A stretch of DNA of 64,000 nucleotides from JBEPTX01 sp041691795 (GCA_041691795.1 JBEPTX010000001.1:1-64000), one strand, 5' to 3'. Counted from the stretch's first letter, positions 16,133-24,590 are shown. A program made the numbers and translations. Notes: generated by a model from the sequence alone, not told the origin.

Positions 16133-16161
16133 ATCATAACAGATACGACTATCTGGTTCAA
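16133..16161 (-). promoter_or_regulatory. Predicted promoter of tig
   Basis: On the minus strand, TTGAAC (16156-16161), a 17-base spacer and TATGAT (16133-16138). The start codon follows nine bases later, so the leader would be two to three bases long. Confidence 0.65.
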
Positions 16162-16163
16162 AC

Positions 16164-16208
16164 TTCCCGTCCTGCCGTCTTTAATGCGTAAAGAAAACAG
16201 GACGGGAA
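16164..16208 (-). terminator. Stem-loop after the 16267-16617 gene
   Basis: TTCCCGTCCTG pairs perfectly with CAGGACGGGAA, and TCTTTA/TAAAGA pairs inside the loop. It lies between the gene and the tig promoter. Confidence 0.65.
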
Positions 16209-16266
16209 CAGAAGGGTGAGCAGCTGCGCCTGTCAATACAATGTACAGATAAGCAAAGGCTTAAAC

Positions 16267-16617
16267 TTAGCGTATTTGGCATGGGTGGAACTTATAGAAG
16301 TACTTTTTTGCCACCTCATCGGATAGCGTCGCAAGAACCTTGCTTACTGCGCTTTGCATCTTGGATGAAGTAGCCCACGTGTCATATGCAGCGATGCACT
16401 GACCTACTTTTTCGCCCTCATCTGCAAGATAAGCGAGCTGGGCGTGAAGTTCTACGCATTGGCTGAACAATTCAAACAGTTCATCATGCTTGCTACCAAT
16501 GTTGTCTTTGAGTTGCGTTACAAGTCCGTCGACAGCGACTCGGGCAGCTTCAAACTGCTCCCAAGTTTGCGTATCAAGTTGTAGAAACTCTTCAAAAATT
16601 GATGGTGTATCGGTCAT
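16267..16617 (-). CDS. Unrecognised protein, 116 residues
   Basis: No family recognised. I start it at the ATG at 16617 (MTDTPSIFEEFLQLD), which has GAGGTGA in place; the open frame extends eleven codons further without support. The protein is acidic and almost wholly helical, likely a coiled-coil or four-helix bundle, with two Cys (in FSQCVEL and VGQCIAA) and a basic aromatic end (KKYFYKFHPC). Its leader folds into the hairpin at 16638-16677, and a stem-loop follows the gene. It is the fifth of the small stem-loop-ended units. Confidence 0.6.
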   Translation of the reverse strand: MTDTPSIFEEFLQLDTQTWEQFEAARVAVDGLVTQLKDNIGSKHDELFELFSQCVELHAQLAYLADEGEKVGQCIAAYDTWATSSKMQSAVSKVLATLSDEVAKKYFYKFHPCQIR

Positions 16618-16637
16618 AATCTCACCTCTTCTGTATG

Positions 16638-16677
16638 TGCACCATATCATCCCTCACCGGATAATATCGACGGTGCA
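16638..16677 (-). promoter_or_regulatory. Hairpin in the leader of the 16267-16617 gene
   Basis: TGCACC pairs with GGTGCA, and ATATCATCC with GGATAATAT (one mismatch), over a 6-base loop. It lies about 20 bases upstream of the start codon. A promoter-like TTGCGA/TAAAGT pair lies upstream on the minus strand. It may be a regulatory leader, or it may stabilise the mRNA. Confidence 0.45.
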
Positions 16678-16799
16678 TGGTTGACTGGTGTCTATACTTT
16701 ATGTGATAGCTATGAATTTCGCAAGCACGAGAAGTTCGCATTTGGCCAGATTTAAAAATTATAAATCGTCTTCCCCGTGGCATCTGCAACGACCTGAGC

Positions 16800-16920
16800 C
16801 AATAGACAAGGTTATGGCGGAATCATTCACTGAAACTCAGTCCATTTCGGTTTAAAACCGAAAAAGAAATGGACCGACCAACGGGAGTTGTTTCAGTGAC
16901 CGACAGAGCCTTGTTTATTG
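16800..16920. other. Structured intergenic element of about 120 bases
   Basis: Three nested inverted pairs share one centre: CAATAGACAAGG (16800-16811) with CCTTGTTTATTG (16909-16920), CACTGAAAC (16828-16836) with GTTTCAGTG (16890-16898), and TCCATTTC (16841-16848) with GAAATGGA (16866-16873), with CGGTTT/AAACCG inside the last. No ORF is supported. The single mismatch in the outer pair is G-U in plus-strand RNA. The dispersed repeat starts eight bases later. It may be a small RNA gene or a palindromic mobile element. The remainder of 16680-17095 holds only this and the repeat. Confidence 0.6.
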
Positions 16921-16927
16921 TCTCGGC

Positions 16928-17066
16928 GGAGTGAAGCCGCCACAAAGTTTTTTGCTTCTTTTTGTCGCCACAAAATGAAGGCTTTTTGGTACTTTCCAGC
17001 GGAAAAGTACACTAAGAATAATGATTTATGATTGGTTGGACTCCGGATCAAGTCCGAAATGACAAG
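16928..17066. repeat. Composite dispersed repeat, copy 2
   Basis: Starts GGAGTGAAGCCGCCACAAA, identical to the window start, and runs through TTTTTGCTTCTTTTT and GCGGAAAAGTAC to a module B hairpin (17038-17066, GGACTCCGGATCAAGTCCG then AATGACAAGG). Length and module spacing match copy 1 at 1-140. A further half copy (TCTAGAATGACAAAA) follows at 17073-17087. It lies just after the 3' end of hisS. Confidence 0.75.
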
Positions 17067-17095
17067 GCAGGGTCTAGAATGACAAAAATTATACC

Positions 17096-18439
17096 CTATT
17101 CAAAAAACTCAGCAAACTCATCATCACCACTACTCCCGCGGCGACGATCCTTGACCTTGCTCACAATACGTTCAAAACTCAACTTTTCTTCCTCAGCGGT
17201 TGCGGTGTCCTTGAACGGATACTGTTCGCTGGCAAGTTCTTCGTCACCAACGAAAATGATGAACTGTACCTGTTTTTTGACGACAGATTTGATCTGTTTG
17301 TCTAGTTTGCGTTCGGTAATATCGACTTCAGTTTTGACGCCTTCTTCGCGCAGTCGTGCGGCCAATTTTAGCGCACCTTGTAGCGTGGTTCCCAGAGGAA
17401 TAATGCCAATTTCGGTCGTTGATGGCAATTCTGGCAGTAGTTTGTGCGCAGACAAGAAAATCTCTAAAGTTGTCGTACCCTGGGCAAATCCAACTGCCGA
17501 AATAGGTTCGACACCAAACAATCCAACCAGCCCGTCATAGCGTCCACCACCCAAAATCGAGCGATTATTATCAGGATCAGTATCAAATACTTCGAAAACA
17601 GTGCCGGTATAGTAATCCAGGCCACGCATCAAGGTAATATCAAAGACGGCGTTTTTAACACCCGCTTGTTCCAGGAGCGTAAAGACTTTTTGGACTTCTT
17701 GAACTGCTTGATTGTTACGAAGATCTTCGGGCAAATCGGCAATCGAATGTGCGGCAGTCAGTGTCGCGATTTTGTGCAGACCAGCATCGGCTGCATCGGC
17801 ACCAAATATCTCGCTGGCTTGATCTTTGAATTCGCTGGCTTCGATTTTGTTCTTTCGATCGAACAACTTCATCATCAGTTGCGCCTGCACAGCGTCGAGA
17901 CCCAGGTAATGTGCCATCATGTAGTTGATCAAGTTTCGGTTGTTGATCTTGATAACAAACATTTTTTCGGTCGCGCCGAATGCCTTCATGATTTCGGATG
18001 CGATGCCAATAACTTCTGCTTCCGGTAATTCGCCCTCGACACCAAAAATATCAGTGTTTAACTGCCAAAACTCACGCTCCCTGCCCTTTTGTGGGCGTTC
18101 GTAACGAAGGTAATTACCGATGTTATACAGACGTGCAGGATAGCCAAGTTCTTGACGCTTTGCTGCCACCATACGGCTAAGGCTTGGAGTCATTTCGGGA
18201 CGAATAGCGACTTTGCGATCACCACGATCGGTGAACGAATAGGTTTGCTCGCTGACAAGCTCTTTGCCAGATTTGGCCGCATATACTTCCAGTGGTTCTA
18301 GTAGTGGCACGCCATATTCTTCGTAGCCATGCAGTTGCATAACGCGGTGCCACGTGCGAAAAATATAGTTTTGCACTCGTTTATCGGCTGGATAGTAATC
18401 GCGGGCACCTTTGTACGGTTGGCAGGAAAGCGTTGTCAT
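17096..18439 (-). CDS. hisS: Histidine-tRNA ligase
   Basis: A class II synthetase of 447 residues that charges tRNA-His. Motif 2 appears as YNIGNYLRYERPQKGREREFWQ, the histidine-specific signatures as LMRGLDYYTGTVFEV and GGGRYDGLVG. The C-terminal anticodon-binding domain begins near 335 (IGIIPLG). The end, RRRGSSGDDEFAEFFE, is a short charged tail. Promoter elements place the transcript start about two bases before the ATG. Confidence 0.97.
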   Translation of the reverse strand: MTTLSCQPYKGARDYYPADKRVQNYIFRTWHRVMQLHGYEEYGVPLLEPLEVYAAKSGKELVSEQTYSFTDRGDRKVAIRPEMTPSLSRMVAAKRQELGYPARLYNIGNYLRYERPQKGREREFWQLNTDIFGVEGELPEAEVIGIASEIMKAFGATEKMFVIKINNRNLINYMMAHYLGLDAVQAQLMMKLFDRKNKIEASEFKDQASEIFGADAADAGLHKIATLTAAHSIADLPEDLRNNQAVQEVQKVFTLLEQAGVKNAVFDITLMRGLDYYTGTVFEVFDTDPDNNRSILGGGRYDGLVGLFGVEPISAVGFAQGTTTLEIFLSAHKLLPELPSTTEIGIIPLGTTLQGALKLAARLREEGVKTEVDITERKLDKQIKSVVKKQVQFIIFVGDEELASEQYPFKDTATAEEEKLSFERIVSKVKDRRRGSSGDDEFAEFFE

Positions 18440-18448
18440 AGTGTTGTT

Positions 18449-18477
18449 ATCCTAACATTTTTCTCTGTTACTCGCAA
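18449..18477 (-). promoter_or_regulatory. Predicted promoter of hisS
   Basis: On the minus strand, TTGCGA (18472-18477), a 17-base spacer and TAGGAT (18449-18454), with nine bases to the ATG. Confidence 0.55.
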
Positions 18478-18501
18478 TAATAAGCACGATTGCTGTTGTT
18501 A

Positions 18502-19914
18502 TCAGCCGCGAAGTAACGAAGCGAGGAGATCGCGACGAGAGCCAAGATAGAACGATGTAGCAATGATCAGACCACCGGCACCGACGCCCGCACCGAGTAG
18601 TCCATCCATCGGTCCGGTCACCGGCAGCGTCGTCACGACAGTCGCTGCTTTGACGCAATCAGGGCTGGTATTTGCAATGTTGGCGTTGTATGGGCAGGCA
18701 ACACACTGCGAACTATTGGCAGGCAAATTGGCGTTGTACTGACATGCAATACATTGTGGACTGTTTTTGGGCAGTGTCGAATTGAGCGGACAGACTTCGG
18801 TCTGAATCGTCACCGTTGCTTGGCAAGTAGCGGTTTTGGCGGTTGTGCCGGTACCAAATTGCAGTGTGGCAACAATATGGTACGTGCCGACGTTTGCAAA
18901 TGTATGGCTATCCGTTGTGCCAGTTATATTATTGCTAGTTCCGTCACCGTAATTGATTGTCGCACCCTGATAGGTAGCGTTGGTACTGGTTTGGTTAATC
19001 GTAATATCATATGTTGTGCGATCGCGCTGGATTGCCTGGAGTGACTGACATGTCGCCGTGGCCGGAGGCGCAGTAATGACGACTTGAACGACACAATTTG
19101 GGCTAGTGGCAGTAACGTATTGTCCATTCACCCAGAATTGGACCGTCACTCTGGCCGTATAAGTACCCGGTTGGGCGTAATCGTGTTCGACACTACTACT
19201 GGTTGATTGCTGGGATGTCCCGTCGCCGAAATCAAACATATAGCTAGTAATTTGCGAACCATTGCCATGAGTCGCAGCCGCAACAAATCGCTGGCGTGTC
19301 GAAGTGATTTTGGTAGCAGTCAATGAACTACAAGCACAAACTGGTGTCGGTGTAGGAGTTGGTGTCGGGTGCGGCTGAGGCGCTGGCGCGACCGAATGTG
19401 CATAAATTGGATTGCCGCATGGTTTTAGCACGGCATGCATGAAATTACCGTTGCCATCGAGCGCGACTAATGCTGGGATACATTCGGACAAGAACGCTGC
19501 ACTATTTGGAGTTTCGTAATAGGTATGGCCATTAATACTGATTGGATGGCTTCCGCTAATGGGGAGACGGCCTTCACTTTGGGCGTTATCTGCAACAACG
19601 CGTCCGTTTACGCTGACTGTACCATTGCGACAAGATTGACCTTCGACAACTGGATCGTTACATCCAATTCTGTACCATCCATAAATATTGTGGAGATCAC
19701 CAGGTGCATCGGCATTACATTTGGCAGCAAAATCGGCACCATTGCTGACACCACCGCGAATAATGTCATTGTCTGGGTTTGACGAAGCTTGGGCTTGGCC
19801 GAACATCACAAACCCGCCCAGTGCAAATACTGCCAAGGCAAAAGTACCGGCCAATAGTATGGAATTGCTCTTGGCTAAACGGAAGTGGTTGATGATTTTT
19901 GTCAGACCTCGCAT
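18502..19914 (-). CDS. LPXTG-type surface protein with two PKD-like domains
   Basis: A 470-residue exported protein. The N-terminus has a basic region and a membrane-spanning signal (about 18-42, ending FGQAQASS). A globular domain with several Cys follows, then a Pro-Thr linker (PTPTPTPTP), then two PKD/Ig-like repeats, each with a YGDGTS or FGDGTS strand and an HDY/HTF...GTY pair. A Cys-rich stretch has three similar units (CPLN, CQYN, CPYN). It ends with LPVTG, a hydrophobic helix and SRRD, the layout of a sortase substrate. GAAGGAG precedes the ATG. Probably a cell-surface adhesin or host-contact protein; the ligand is unknown. Confidence 0.8.
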   Translation of the reverse strand: MRGLTKIINHFRLAKSNSILLAGTFALAVFALGGFVMFGQAQASSNPDNDIIRGGVSNGADFAAKCNADAPGDLHNIYGWYRIGCNDPVVEGQSCRNGTVSVNGRVVADNAQSEGRLPISGSHPISINGHTYYETPNSAAFLSECIPALVALDGNGNFMHAVLKPCGNPIYAHSVAPAPQPHPTPTPTPTPVCACSSLTATKITSTRQRFVAAATHGNGSQITSYMFDFGDGTSQQSTSSSVEHDYAQPGTYTARVTVQFWVNGQYVTATSPNCVVQVVITAPPATATCQSLQAIQRDRTTYDITINQTSTNATYQGATINYGDGTSNNITGTTDSHTFANVGTYHIVATLQFGTGTTAKTATCQATVTIQTEVCPLNSTLPKNSPQCIACQYNANLPANSSQCVACPYNANIANTSPDCVKAATVVTTLPVTGPMDGLLGAGVGAGGLIIATSFYLGSRRDLLASLLRG

Positions 19915-19943
19915 GTCTACTCCTTCTCACACCCTTTTATTTA

Positions 19944-19972
19944 ATTGTGGCAGCTTCTTGATAAGCTGTCAA
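19944..19972 (-). promoter_or_regulatory. Predicted promoter of the LPXTG protein
   Basis: On the minus strand, TTGACA (19967-19972), a 17-base spacer and CACAAT (19944-19949). The -35 overlaps the end of the upstream methyltransferase gene. Confidence 0.65.
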
Positions 19973-20586
19973 TGAGATTCTGAGAGAAGGCTGTAATGAC
20001 GCAACCATTCGTACATCACAATACCTGATGCGACGCCAACATTGACCGAACGAGTACTGCCCAATTGTTCGATCGCAACCATCATTTTGCTGGCTGCGAC
20101 CATTTCATCGCTCAGGCCTGGGCCTTCGCCGCCAAATACCAAAACGGCTTTTTGTGGCAATGTAACAGATGAAAGATTTTGACTTCCTGGCAAATTATCG
20201 ACAGCCACGATCACGCGGTCCGACACACTTGCGACAAAATCCGCAACTGTGGGGTGCTGAAAAATATCGAGATATTTGTCGGTCACCATTGCCCCGCGAC
20301 GATTCCAATGACGTTTGCCAATAATATGAACGGCAGCAACATTAAAGGCGTTGGCATTACGCACAATCGTGCCAATATTCAGATCATGTTGCCAGTTTTC
20401 GATGGCGATATGCAGATCAATCCGGTTTTTATCCAGGTCAGCCTTGATCGCCTCGACCGTCCAATAGCGATATTTGTCTATCACATTGCGGGCATCGCCA
20501 TTCGCTAGTAGTTCCCGGTCATATCGCGGATCATCAGGCCATGGCTGTGGATGTGGCGGCACGCCAATCGAGGGAGTTGTTTGCAT
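19969..20586 (-). CDS. TrmH/SpoU family RNA 2'-O-methyltransferase
   Basis: A 205-residue SPOUT-fold enzyme that methylates a ribose in tRNA or rRNA with SAM. The three family motifs are visible: LNIGTIVRNANAF (near 72-84), LVFGGEGPGLS (near 150-160) and IEQLGSTRSVNVGVASGIVMYEW at the knot. The N-terminal part (HPQPWPDDPRYD) resembles a substrate-binding extension. TATACT lies seven bases before the ATG. The RNA target cannot be told. A second, shorter family member is at 56667. Confidence 0.9.
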   Translation of the reverse strand: MQTTPSIGVPPHPQPWPDDPRYDRELLANGDARNVIDKYRYWTVEAIKADLDKNRIDLHIAIENWQHDLNIGTIVRNANAFNVAAVHIIGKRHWNRRGAMVTDKYLDIFQHPTVADFVASVSDRVIVAVDNLPGSQNLSSVTLPQKAVLVFGGEGPGLSDEMVAASKMMVAIEQLGSTRSVNVGVASGIVMYEWLRHYSLLSESH

Positions 20587-20612
20587 AGATAGTAGTATAG
20601 CTTATGTTTCGG

Positions 20613-22286
20613 CTATTTATTGACACCCAGAATTTCAGACAGCCCACCGAAAAATTCTCGCTCGACTCGTTGTGGACGTATTGTGTTTTTACTATTTCTT
20701 TGCAACTTTTCATGCATCTCTTTTAGTGGTAATGCACCCGCTGTTGGATATACAAATGCTTCGACAAGTGCTAATTTAGTTTTATCCTCACGTAGGCGAC
20801 GCGAACGATCTTCATCGGCAAGATAATTCTGCAATTTTTTCAACGCTTTGCTCGTATCTTCACCTACACGTCCGCCTTTGCTGTAGATTCTTGCATGGAT
20901 GTAATGTGCCTCAAGTTTCGTAAGAGAGCCATTACTTACTGATCGCTCAAACAACGTCCTTACCGCCTCGACCCAAACACGTTCTTCGACCTGTACTTCA
21001 CCTTTTGCCACCGCAAACATATCAATAGACTCAGTTGTTTGTTTCACATTCTCTGGCTTCTTTACTTCTTTGATGGCTGTCTCTGCGATTTTTTGAACCG
21101 CAACTGGTGGGCGCGGTTTTTCAACCGTAGGAGCTGTGTCGTTGTCTGCCATATCAAACAGTGTTCCAAGCGCACCTGTTACTACTTCGCGTACGTCGCG
21201 ACCGTCGAGTTGCGTTCGGAATTTGTTGGCAAGCATATCAATAGTAAGTGGCCGTTCCTGTTGTACGTTAATACCGTTGCCTGATAGATAACGCAGGCAG
21301 TCATAATCAACTTTTTCACTAAATACGACACCACTAGCATTCACACGCACCGGTGCGTACTGTTGCATCAAAGATGCGATGACATCGCGAGCCAGTTTTC
21401 GATCGACATTCCTGTCATTTGGTTCCGTCGATAATGTCAGAAGCTTGCGAAGACTTTTTGCCTCTTCGCTCTCCCCATTACTGTTCTCGGGACTAGATTT
21501 TGCATCTAACCGCCCGACCAGCACGTCACGTAATCTTCCGATCCGATATTCGTCATCCTCTGGAGTGCTAGATGCTTCTGGTTGTGGTTCGACCAGATCC
21601 TCGGCAGAATGTGGTGGCAATGCTGTTATAATCTCAGGTTCTTCAGCCTGTTCGTCTATGGCAGCCTCACGTGCTAACGCCAGGTTCGTGATCAGTGATT
21701 CCATGGCTTCATGCTGCGTGGTTTCCGCAGTAATCTTATTTCTATAAAAACTCAGCCAACTGTGTACACTAGCTGGTTGGCTGCCTCGACCCTCGTCGTC
21801 AACAATTTGCTGGGCGCTTTCGCCGATTATCAATTTGCGTAGTCGCTTGCCTGGAACGATAACGCCGTCAAAAGCATATGCTGCACCTGGTAAATGAGTG
21901 ATCGTACTGACAAATGCATCCAGATCAGTCTCGACCAAATCGCTCGGCAATTCACCAAATATATCCGTAAAAGCTTTTGGTGGTGCTTTTTTGAAAAGCC
22001 GTTTATCGGATTCAACCTCTGATTTCGCTTCGGTATCGGCGACAGTATCGCCTATTGGGTCAGGGACCAGGCTCACATGCGAGTTGAATGGTTCGATTAC
22101 GTCAGCGAGCGTGTTCAATAGACCCACTGCAATTTTTTTGCTGTGTTCATCGGCAGATTCCATAAAACGATTGAGTGCTTCCTCGCCAAGGAGCGGTCGC
22201 ACGCGATCAAGCGTCTGTTGCTGCTCGGCCGATACTTCCGATTCGGCAGTTCTTGCGGCGGCCTCTTTTCTATCATGTCCTGGCAT
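20613..22286 (-). CDS. Unrecognised large soluble protein, 557 residues
   Basis: No family recognised. I start it at the ATG at 22286 (MPGHDRKEAAARTAES), which has GGAGGTG in place; a TTG four codons upstream overlaps that site. The protein is highly charged, mainly helical and without membrane segments. The middle has acidic, Ser/Pro-rich linkers (about 225-280). The end, RPQRVEREFFGGLSEILGVNK, looks folded. It stands alone between a methyltransferase and a divergent membrane protein. It could be a structural or regulatory protein specific to the lineage. Confidence 0.75.
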   Translation of the reverse strand: MPGHDRKEAAARTAESEVSAEQQQTLDRVRPLLGEEALNRFMESADEHSKKIAVGLLNTLADVIEPFNSHVSLVPDPIGDTVADTEAKSEVESDKRLFKKAPPKAFTDIFGELPSDLVETDLDAFVSTITHLPGAAYAFDGVIVPGKRLRKLIIGESAQQIVDDEGRGSQPASVHSWLSFYRNKITAETTQHEAMESLITNLALAREAAIDEQAEEPEIITALPPHSAEDLVEPQPEASSTPEDDEYRIGRLRDVLVGRLDAKSSPENSNGESEEAKSLRKLLTLSTEPNDRNVDRKLARDVIASLMQQYAPVRVNASGVVFSEKVDYDCLRYLSGNGINVQQERPLTIDMLANKFRTQLDGRDVREVVTGALGTLFDMADNDTAPTVEKPRPPVAVQKIAETAIKEVKKPENVKQTTESIDMFAVAKGEVQVEERVWVEAVRTLFERSVSNGSLTKLEAHYIHARIYSKGGRVGEDTSKALKKLQNYLADEDRSRRLREDKTKLALVEAFVYPTAGALPLKEMHEKLQRNSKNTIRPQRVEREFFGGLSEILGVNK

Positions 22287-22408
22287 GCGCACCTCCAATC
22301 ACGTCATACTATTTTTCCGAGCTTAGCAAGTTTTGACCTATTAGACAATAGATGTGGTTATCTGGAGCGAAATCTCTGCTATAATCGAGGCATAAAGCAA
22401 GGAGCAAT

Positions 22409-23227
22409 ATGCCAAGCCAGAAATCAAACCCATCAGTCAAAACAGTCGCAAACTACGAGAATAATCCCTTTTTAGTATCGCTCAATGGGGTGAACACCTT
22501 TTTTGAAAAAGCCAAAGGAATTGCAATTTTCCTCATCGTTGTTGGTATTTTGTCATTTTTTACTAATTTCTTCTCAAACGCGCCATCTGATAACACCGAT
22601 TACTCCGGCTTCGGTTCAATGAGTATGACGCAGTGGCTGGTCGTGACTCTTATCGTCGTTATCCTCGTCACCGCCGCTATTTTCATAGGTGCAATGGTCA
22701 GTGGAATTGGCGCGTATACGTCTGCACGATTGGCACGTGGCAAAAGTGCGACACTTCCCGAAGCATTTCACGCCGTGCTAGAGCGATTTTTCAGTTACAT
22801 TTGGTTGCAGATTATTATTATTGTGAAAACAGTACTTTGGACATTACTGCTTATTATCCCTGGTATCGTCATGTCAGTTCGCTACTCACTCGCCAATGTT
22901 GCATTTTTTGACAAAGAACTCCGTGGTAACGCCGCAATTAAAGAAAGCATCCGCCTGACCGAAAACGGCTGGATCACCACCTACGCATCACTTTCTTTGT
23001 TCAACCTTGTCACCTTTGGCATTATCAGCGACCTTATTGATTCTGGTTCCAAAATGATCCTCTATCGTCAGTTCGTTAGCCTGAAAAAAACAGAGGAAAA
23101 ACCATCGGCCCATGTCCTGTCGTGGCTGACATTACTCGTTCCACCTGCACTGATCGTTTTGGTTATCGTACTTGTCGTTATCTTTATCGGTTTCGTTGCC
23201 CTGCTGGGAATGCACCAGGCGTCATAA
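22409..23227 (+). CDS. Multi-span membrane protein (DUF975/glycerophosphodiester-domain-like)
   Basis: A 272-residue integral membrane protein with about five hydrophobic segments. The stretch LLLIIPGIVMSVRYSLANVAFFD followed by AIKESIRLTENGW is typical of the YciC/DUF975 type of bacterial membrane protein of unknown function. AAGGAG lies four bases before the ATG, and TATAAT stands at 22380-22385. Its stop is five bases before the proB start, so the two are probably one transcript. Function cannot be assigned. Confidence 0.75.
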   Translation: MPSQKSNPSVKTVANYENNPFLVSLNGVNTFFEKAKGIAIFLIVVGILSFFTNFFSNAPSDNTDYSGFGSMSMTQWLVVTLIVVILVTAAIFIGAMVSGIGAYTSARLARGKSATLPEAFHAVLERFFSYIWLQIIIIVKTVLWTLLLIIPGIVMSVRYSLANVAFFDKELRGNAAIKESIRLTENGWITTYASLSLFNLVTFGIISDLIDSGSKMILYRQFVSLKKTEEKPSAHVLSWLTLLVPPALIVLVIVLVVIFIGFVALLGMHQAS

Positions 23228-23231
23228 TCGC

Positions 23232-24290
23232 ATGAACCGACGAATCGTTATCAAAGTCGGCACAAAGGTACTCACTGATGACAAAGGCGTCCTGGACCGC
23301 GCCTCACTGGTCCGAATTGTTGACCAAATCGCACAGCTAAAGCGCGACAACTACGATATTGTATTGGTATCATCTGGTGCGATGGGTGCTGGCAAAAGTT
23401 TACTCAAAACAACCAAACGTCTGACTGATATTTCCGAAAAACAACTATTTGCTGCAATCGGTCAGGCACATTTAATCCATGAATATTCCGATTTGTTCCG
23501 TGCACATTCATTTTTTTGCGCCCAAGTGCTCGCCACCAAGGAAGATTTTCGTGACACATCACATTTTTTCAACATGCGTAACTGTTTAGAAACACTACTC
23601 CATGACAATGTTATCCCGATTGTAAATGAAAATGACGTCGTTGCACTCAGCGAGCTGACGTTTACTGATAATGATGAGCTGGCTGGGCTCGTAACCTCGA
23701 TGTTAGATGCTGATCGATTGGTGATATTGTCATCTATTGATGGTATGTTAGACGATTCTGGTGCGGTTATCCCGACAATTACACTCGATGATGTTGACAG
23801 CTACCGCTCGGTCATTACCACTGACAAGTCCGAAGCAGGTCGTGGCGGCATGATCACCAAATTTGCCATTGCCAAAAAACTAGCCCGTCAAGGTGTCGAA
23901 GTGATAATCGCAAATGGTGCGTATAACAACACAATTCTCAAAATTGCTAGTGGCACAGCAATCGGTACACATTTTTTACCAGGCAAGAAACAGACCAGTG
24001 TCAAACGACGAGTCGCTCATTCCGAAAACCTGATCCAAGGCAGCGCGCACGTCAATGAACATGCCGTCCCAATTTTAAGGGACGAATCGACTGCTGCGAG
24101 TTTGCTGCTCGTTGGTGTTACCGATCTCAGCGGTGAATTTAAAAAAGGTGATGTGATAGACATACAAAGTCCGGACGGTGTCCGACTAGGCTACGGTATC
24201 TCACAGTATGATCACGACGAGGCCGCCACACTGGTCGGTCGGAAAAACGTCAAACCTCTTATTCACTATGATTATTTGTTCATCGAATAA
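23232..24290 (+). CDS. proB: Glutamate 5-kinase
   Basis: A 352-residue kinase that phosphorylates glutamate in the first step of proline synthesis. Seen are RIVIKVGTKVLTDD, VSSGAMGAGKS, the conserved INENDVV-like IVNENDVVALSEL, and TEAGRGGM-like SEAGRGGMITKFAIAKK. A C-terminal PUA domain starts near 270 (AVPILRDESTAASLL). I start it at 23232, where the gene begins just after its neighbour; the frame is open further upstream inside that gene. proA is not in the window, so the pathway may be partial or split. Confidence 0.94.
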   Translation: MNRRIVIKVGTKVLTDDKGVLDRASLVRIVDQIAQLKRDNYDIVLVSSGAMGAGKSLLKTTKRLTDISEKQLFAAIGQAHLIHEYSDLFRAHSFFCAQVLATKEDFRDTSHFFNMRNCLETLLHDNVIPIVNENDVVALSELTFTDNDELAGLVTSMLDADRLVILSSIDGMLDDSGAVIPTITLDDVDSYRSVITTDKSEAGRGGMITKFAIAKKLARQGVEVIIANGAYNNTILKIASGTAIGTHFLPGKKQTSVKRRVAHSENLIQGSAHVNEHAVPILRDESTAASLLLVGVTDLSGEFKKGDVIDIQSPDGVRLGYGISQYDHDEAATLVGRKNVKPLIHYDYLFIE

Positions 24291-24293
24291 TTG

Positions 24294-24314
24294 ATTTGGT
24301 ACGGATGAGAGGAC
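24294..24314 (-). repeat. Displaced copy of the 3' end of tRNA-Leu(CAG)
   Basis: 21 bases (ATTTGGTACGGATGAGAGGAC on the plus strand, the last base being 24314) are identical to 24501-24521, the acceptor 3' strand and CCA of the tRNA gene. On the tRNA strand the copy is preceded by a hairpin (24320-24342) and a segment that recurs after the other tRNA-Leu (near 27001-27050). It begins four bases after the proB stop. Confidence 0.8.
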
Positions 24315-24465
24315 AACCTGGATTATTTTTTGAAAATAATCCATCTTTCGCTTGCTCATTTTGACAAAAGTAAACTTTTCCAGAATTTCGCTGCACTGCA
24401 CGACCATACACGTCCGCGTCTTGCCTTTGGCAATCCGCCAGTGGAGGTTCAAGACCAATCAAGTA

Positions 24466-24507
24466 ACCAAATAAAACAGAGGTCCGAGGACCTCAATTTT
24501 ATTTGGT
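24466..24507 (-). terminator. Palindrome at the 3' end of tRNA-Leu(CAG)
   Basis: ACCAAATAAAA (24466-24476) pairs with TTTTATTTGGT (24497-24507), and AGGTCC with GGACCT inside. It takes in the CCA of the tRNA. The pairing continues outward after a 12-13 base gap: GTGGAGGTTCAAG at 24441-24453 is complementary to the T-arm segment 24521-24533. It can act as a terminator, but it can also compete with the tRNA fold. Confidence 0.7.
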
Positions 24508-24590
24508 ACGGATGAGAGGACTTGAACCTCCACGTCCCGAAGGACACTAGCACCTGAAGCTAGCGCGTCTACCAATTCCGCCACATCCGC
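24504..24590 (-). tRNA. tRNA-Leu (anticodon CAG)
   Basis: A class II tRNA with encoded CCA. The acceptor GCGGATG pairs with CATCCGT, the D-stem is GCG/CGC, and the anticodon arm CTAGC-TTCAGGT-GCTAG gives anticodon CAG. A long variable arm (TGTCCTTCGGGACG) and T-arm GAGG-TTCAAGT-CCTC follow. The cloverleaf is complete. It is flanked by an altered copy of its own 5' half upstream (24618-24690) and by inverted and direct copies of its 3' part downstream. Confidence 0.96.
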
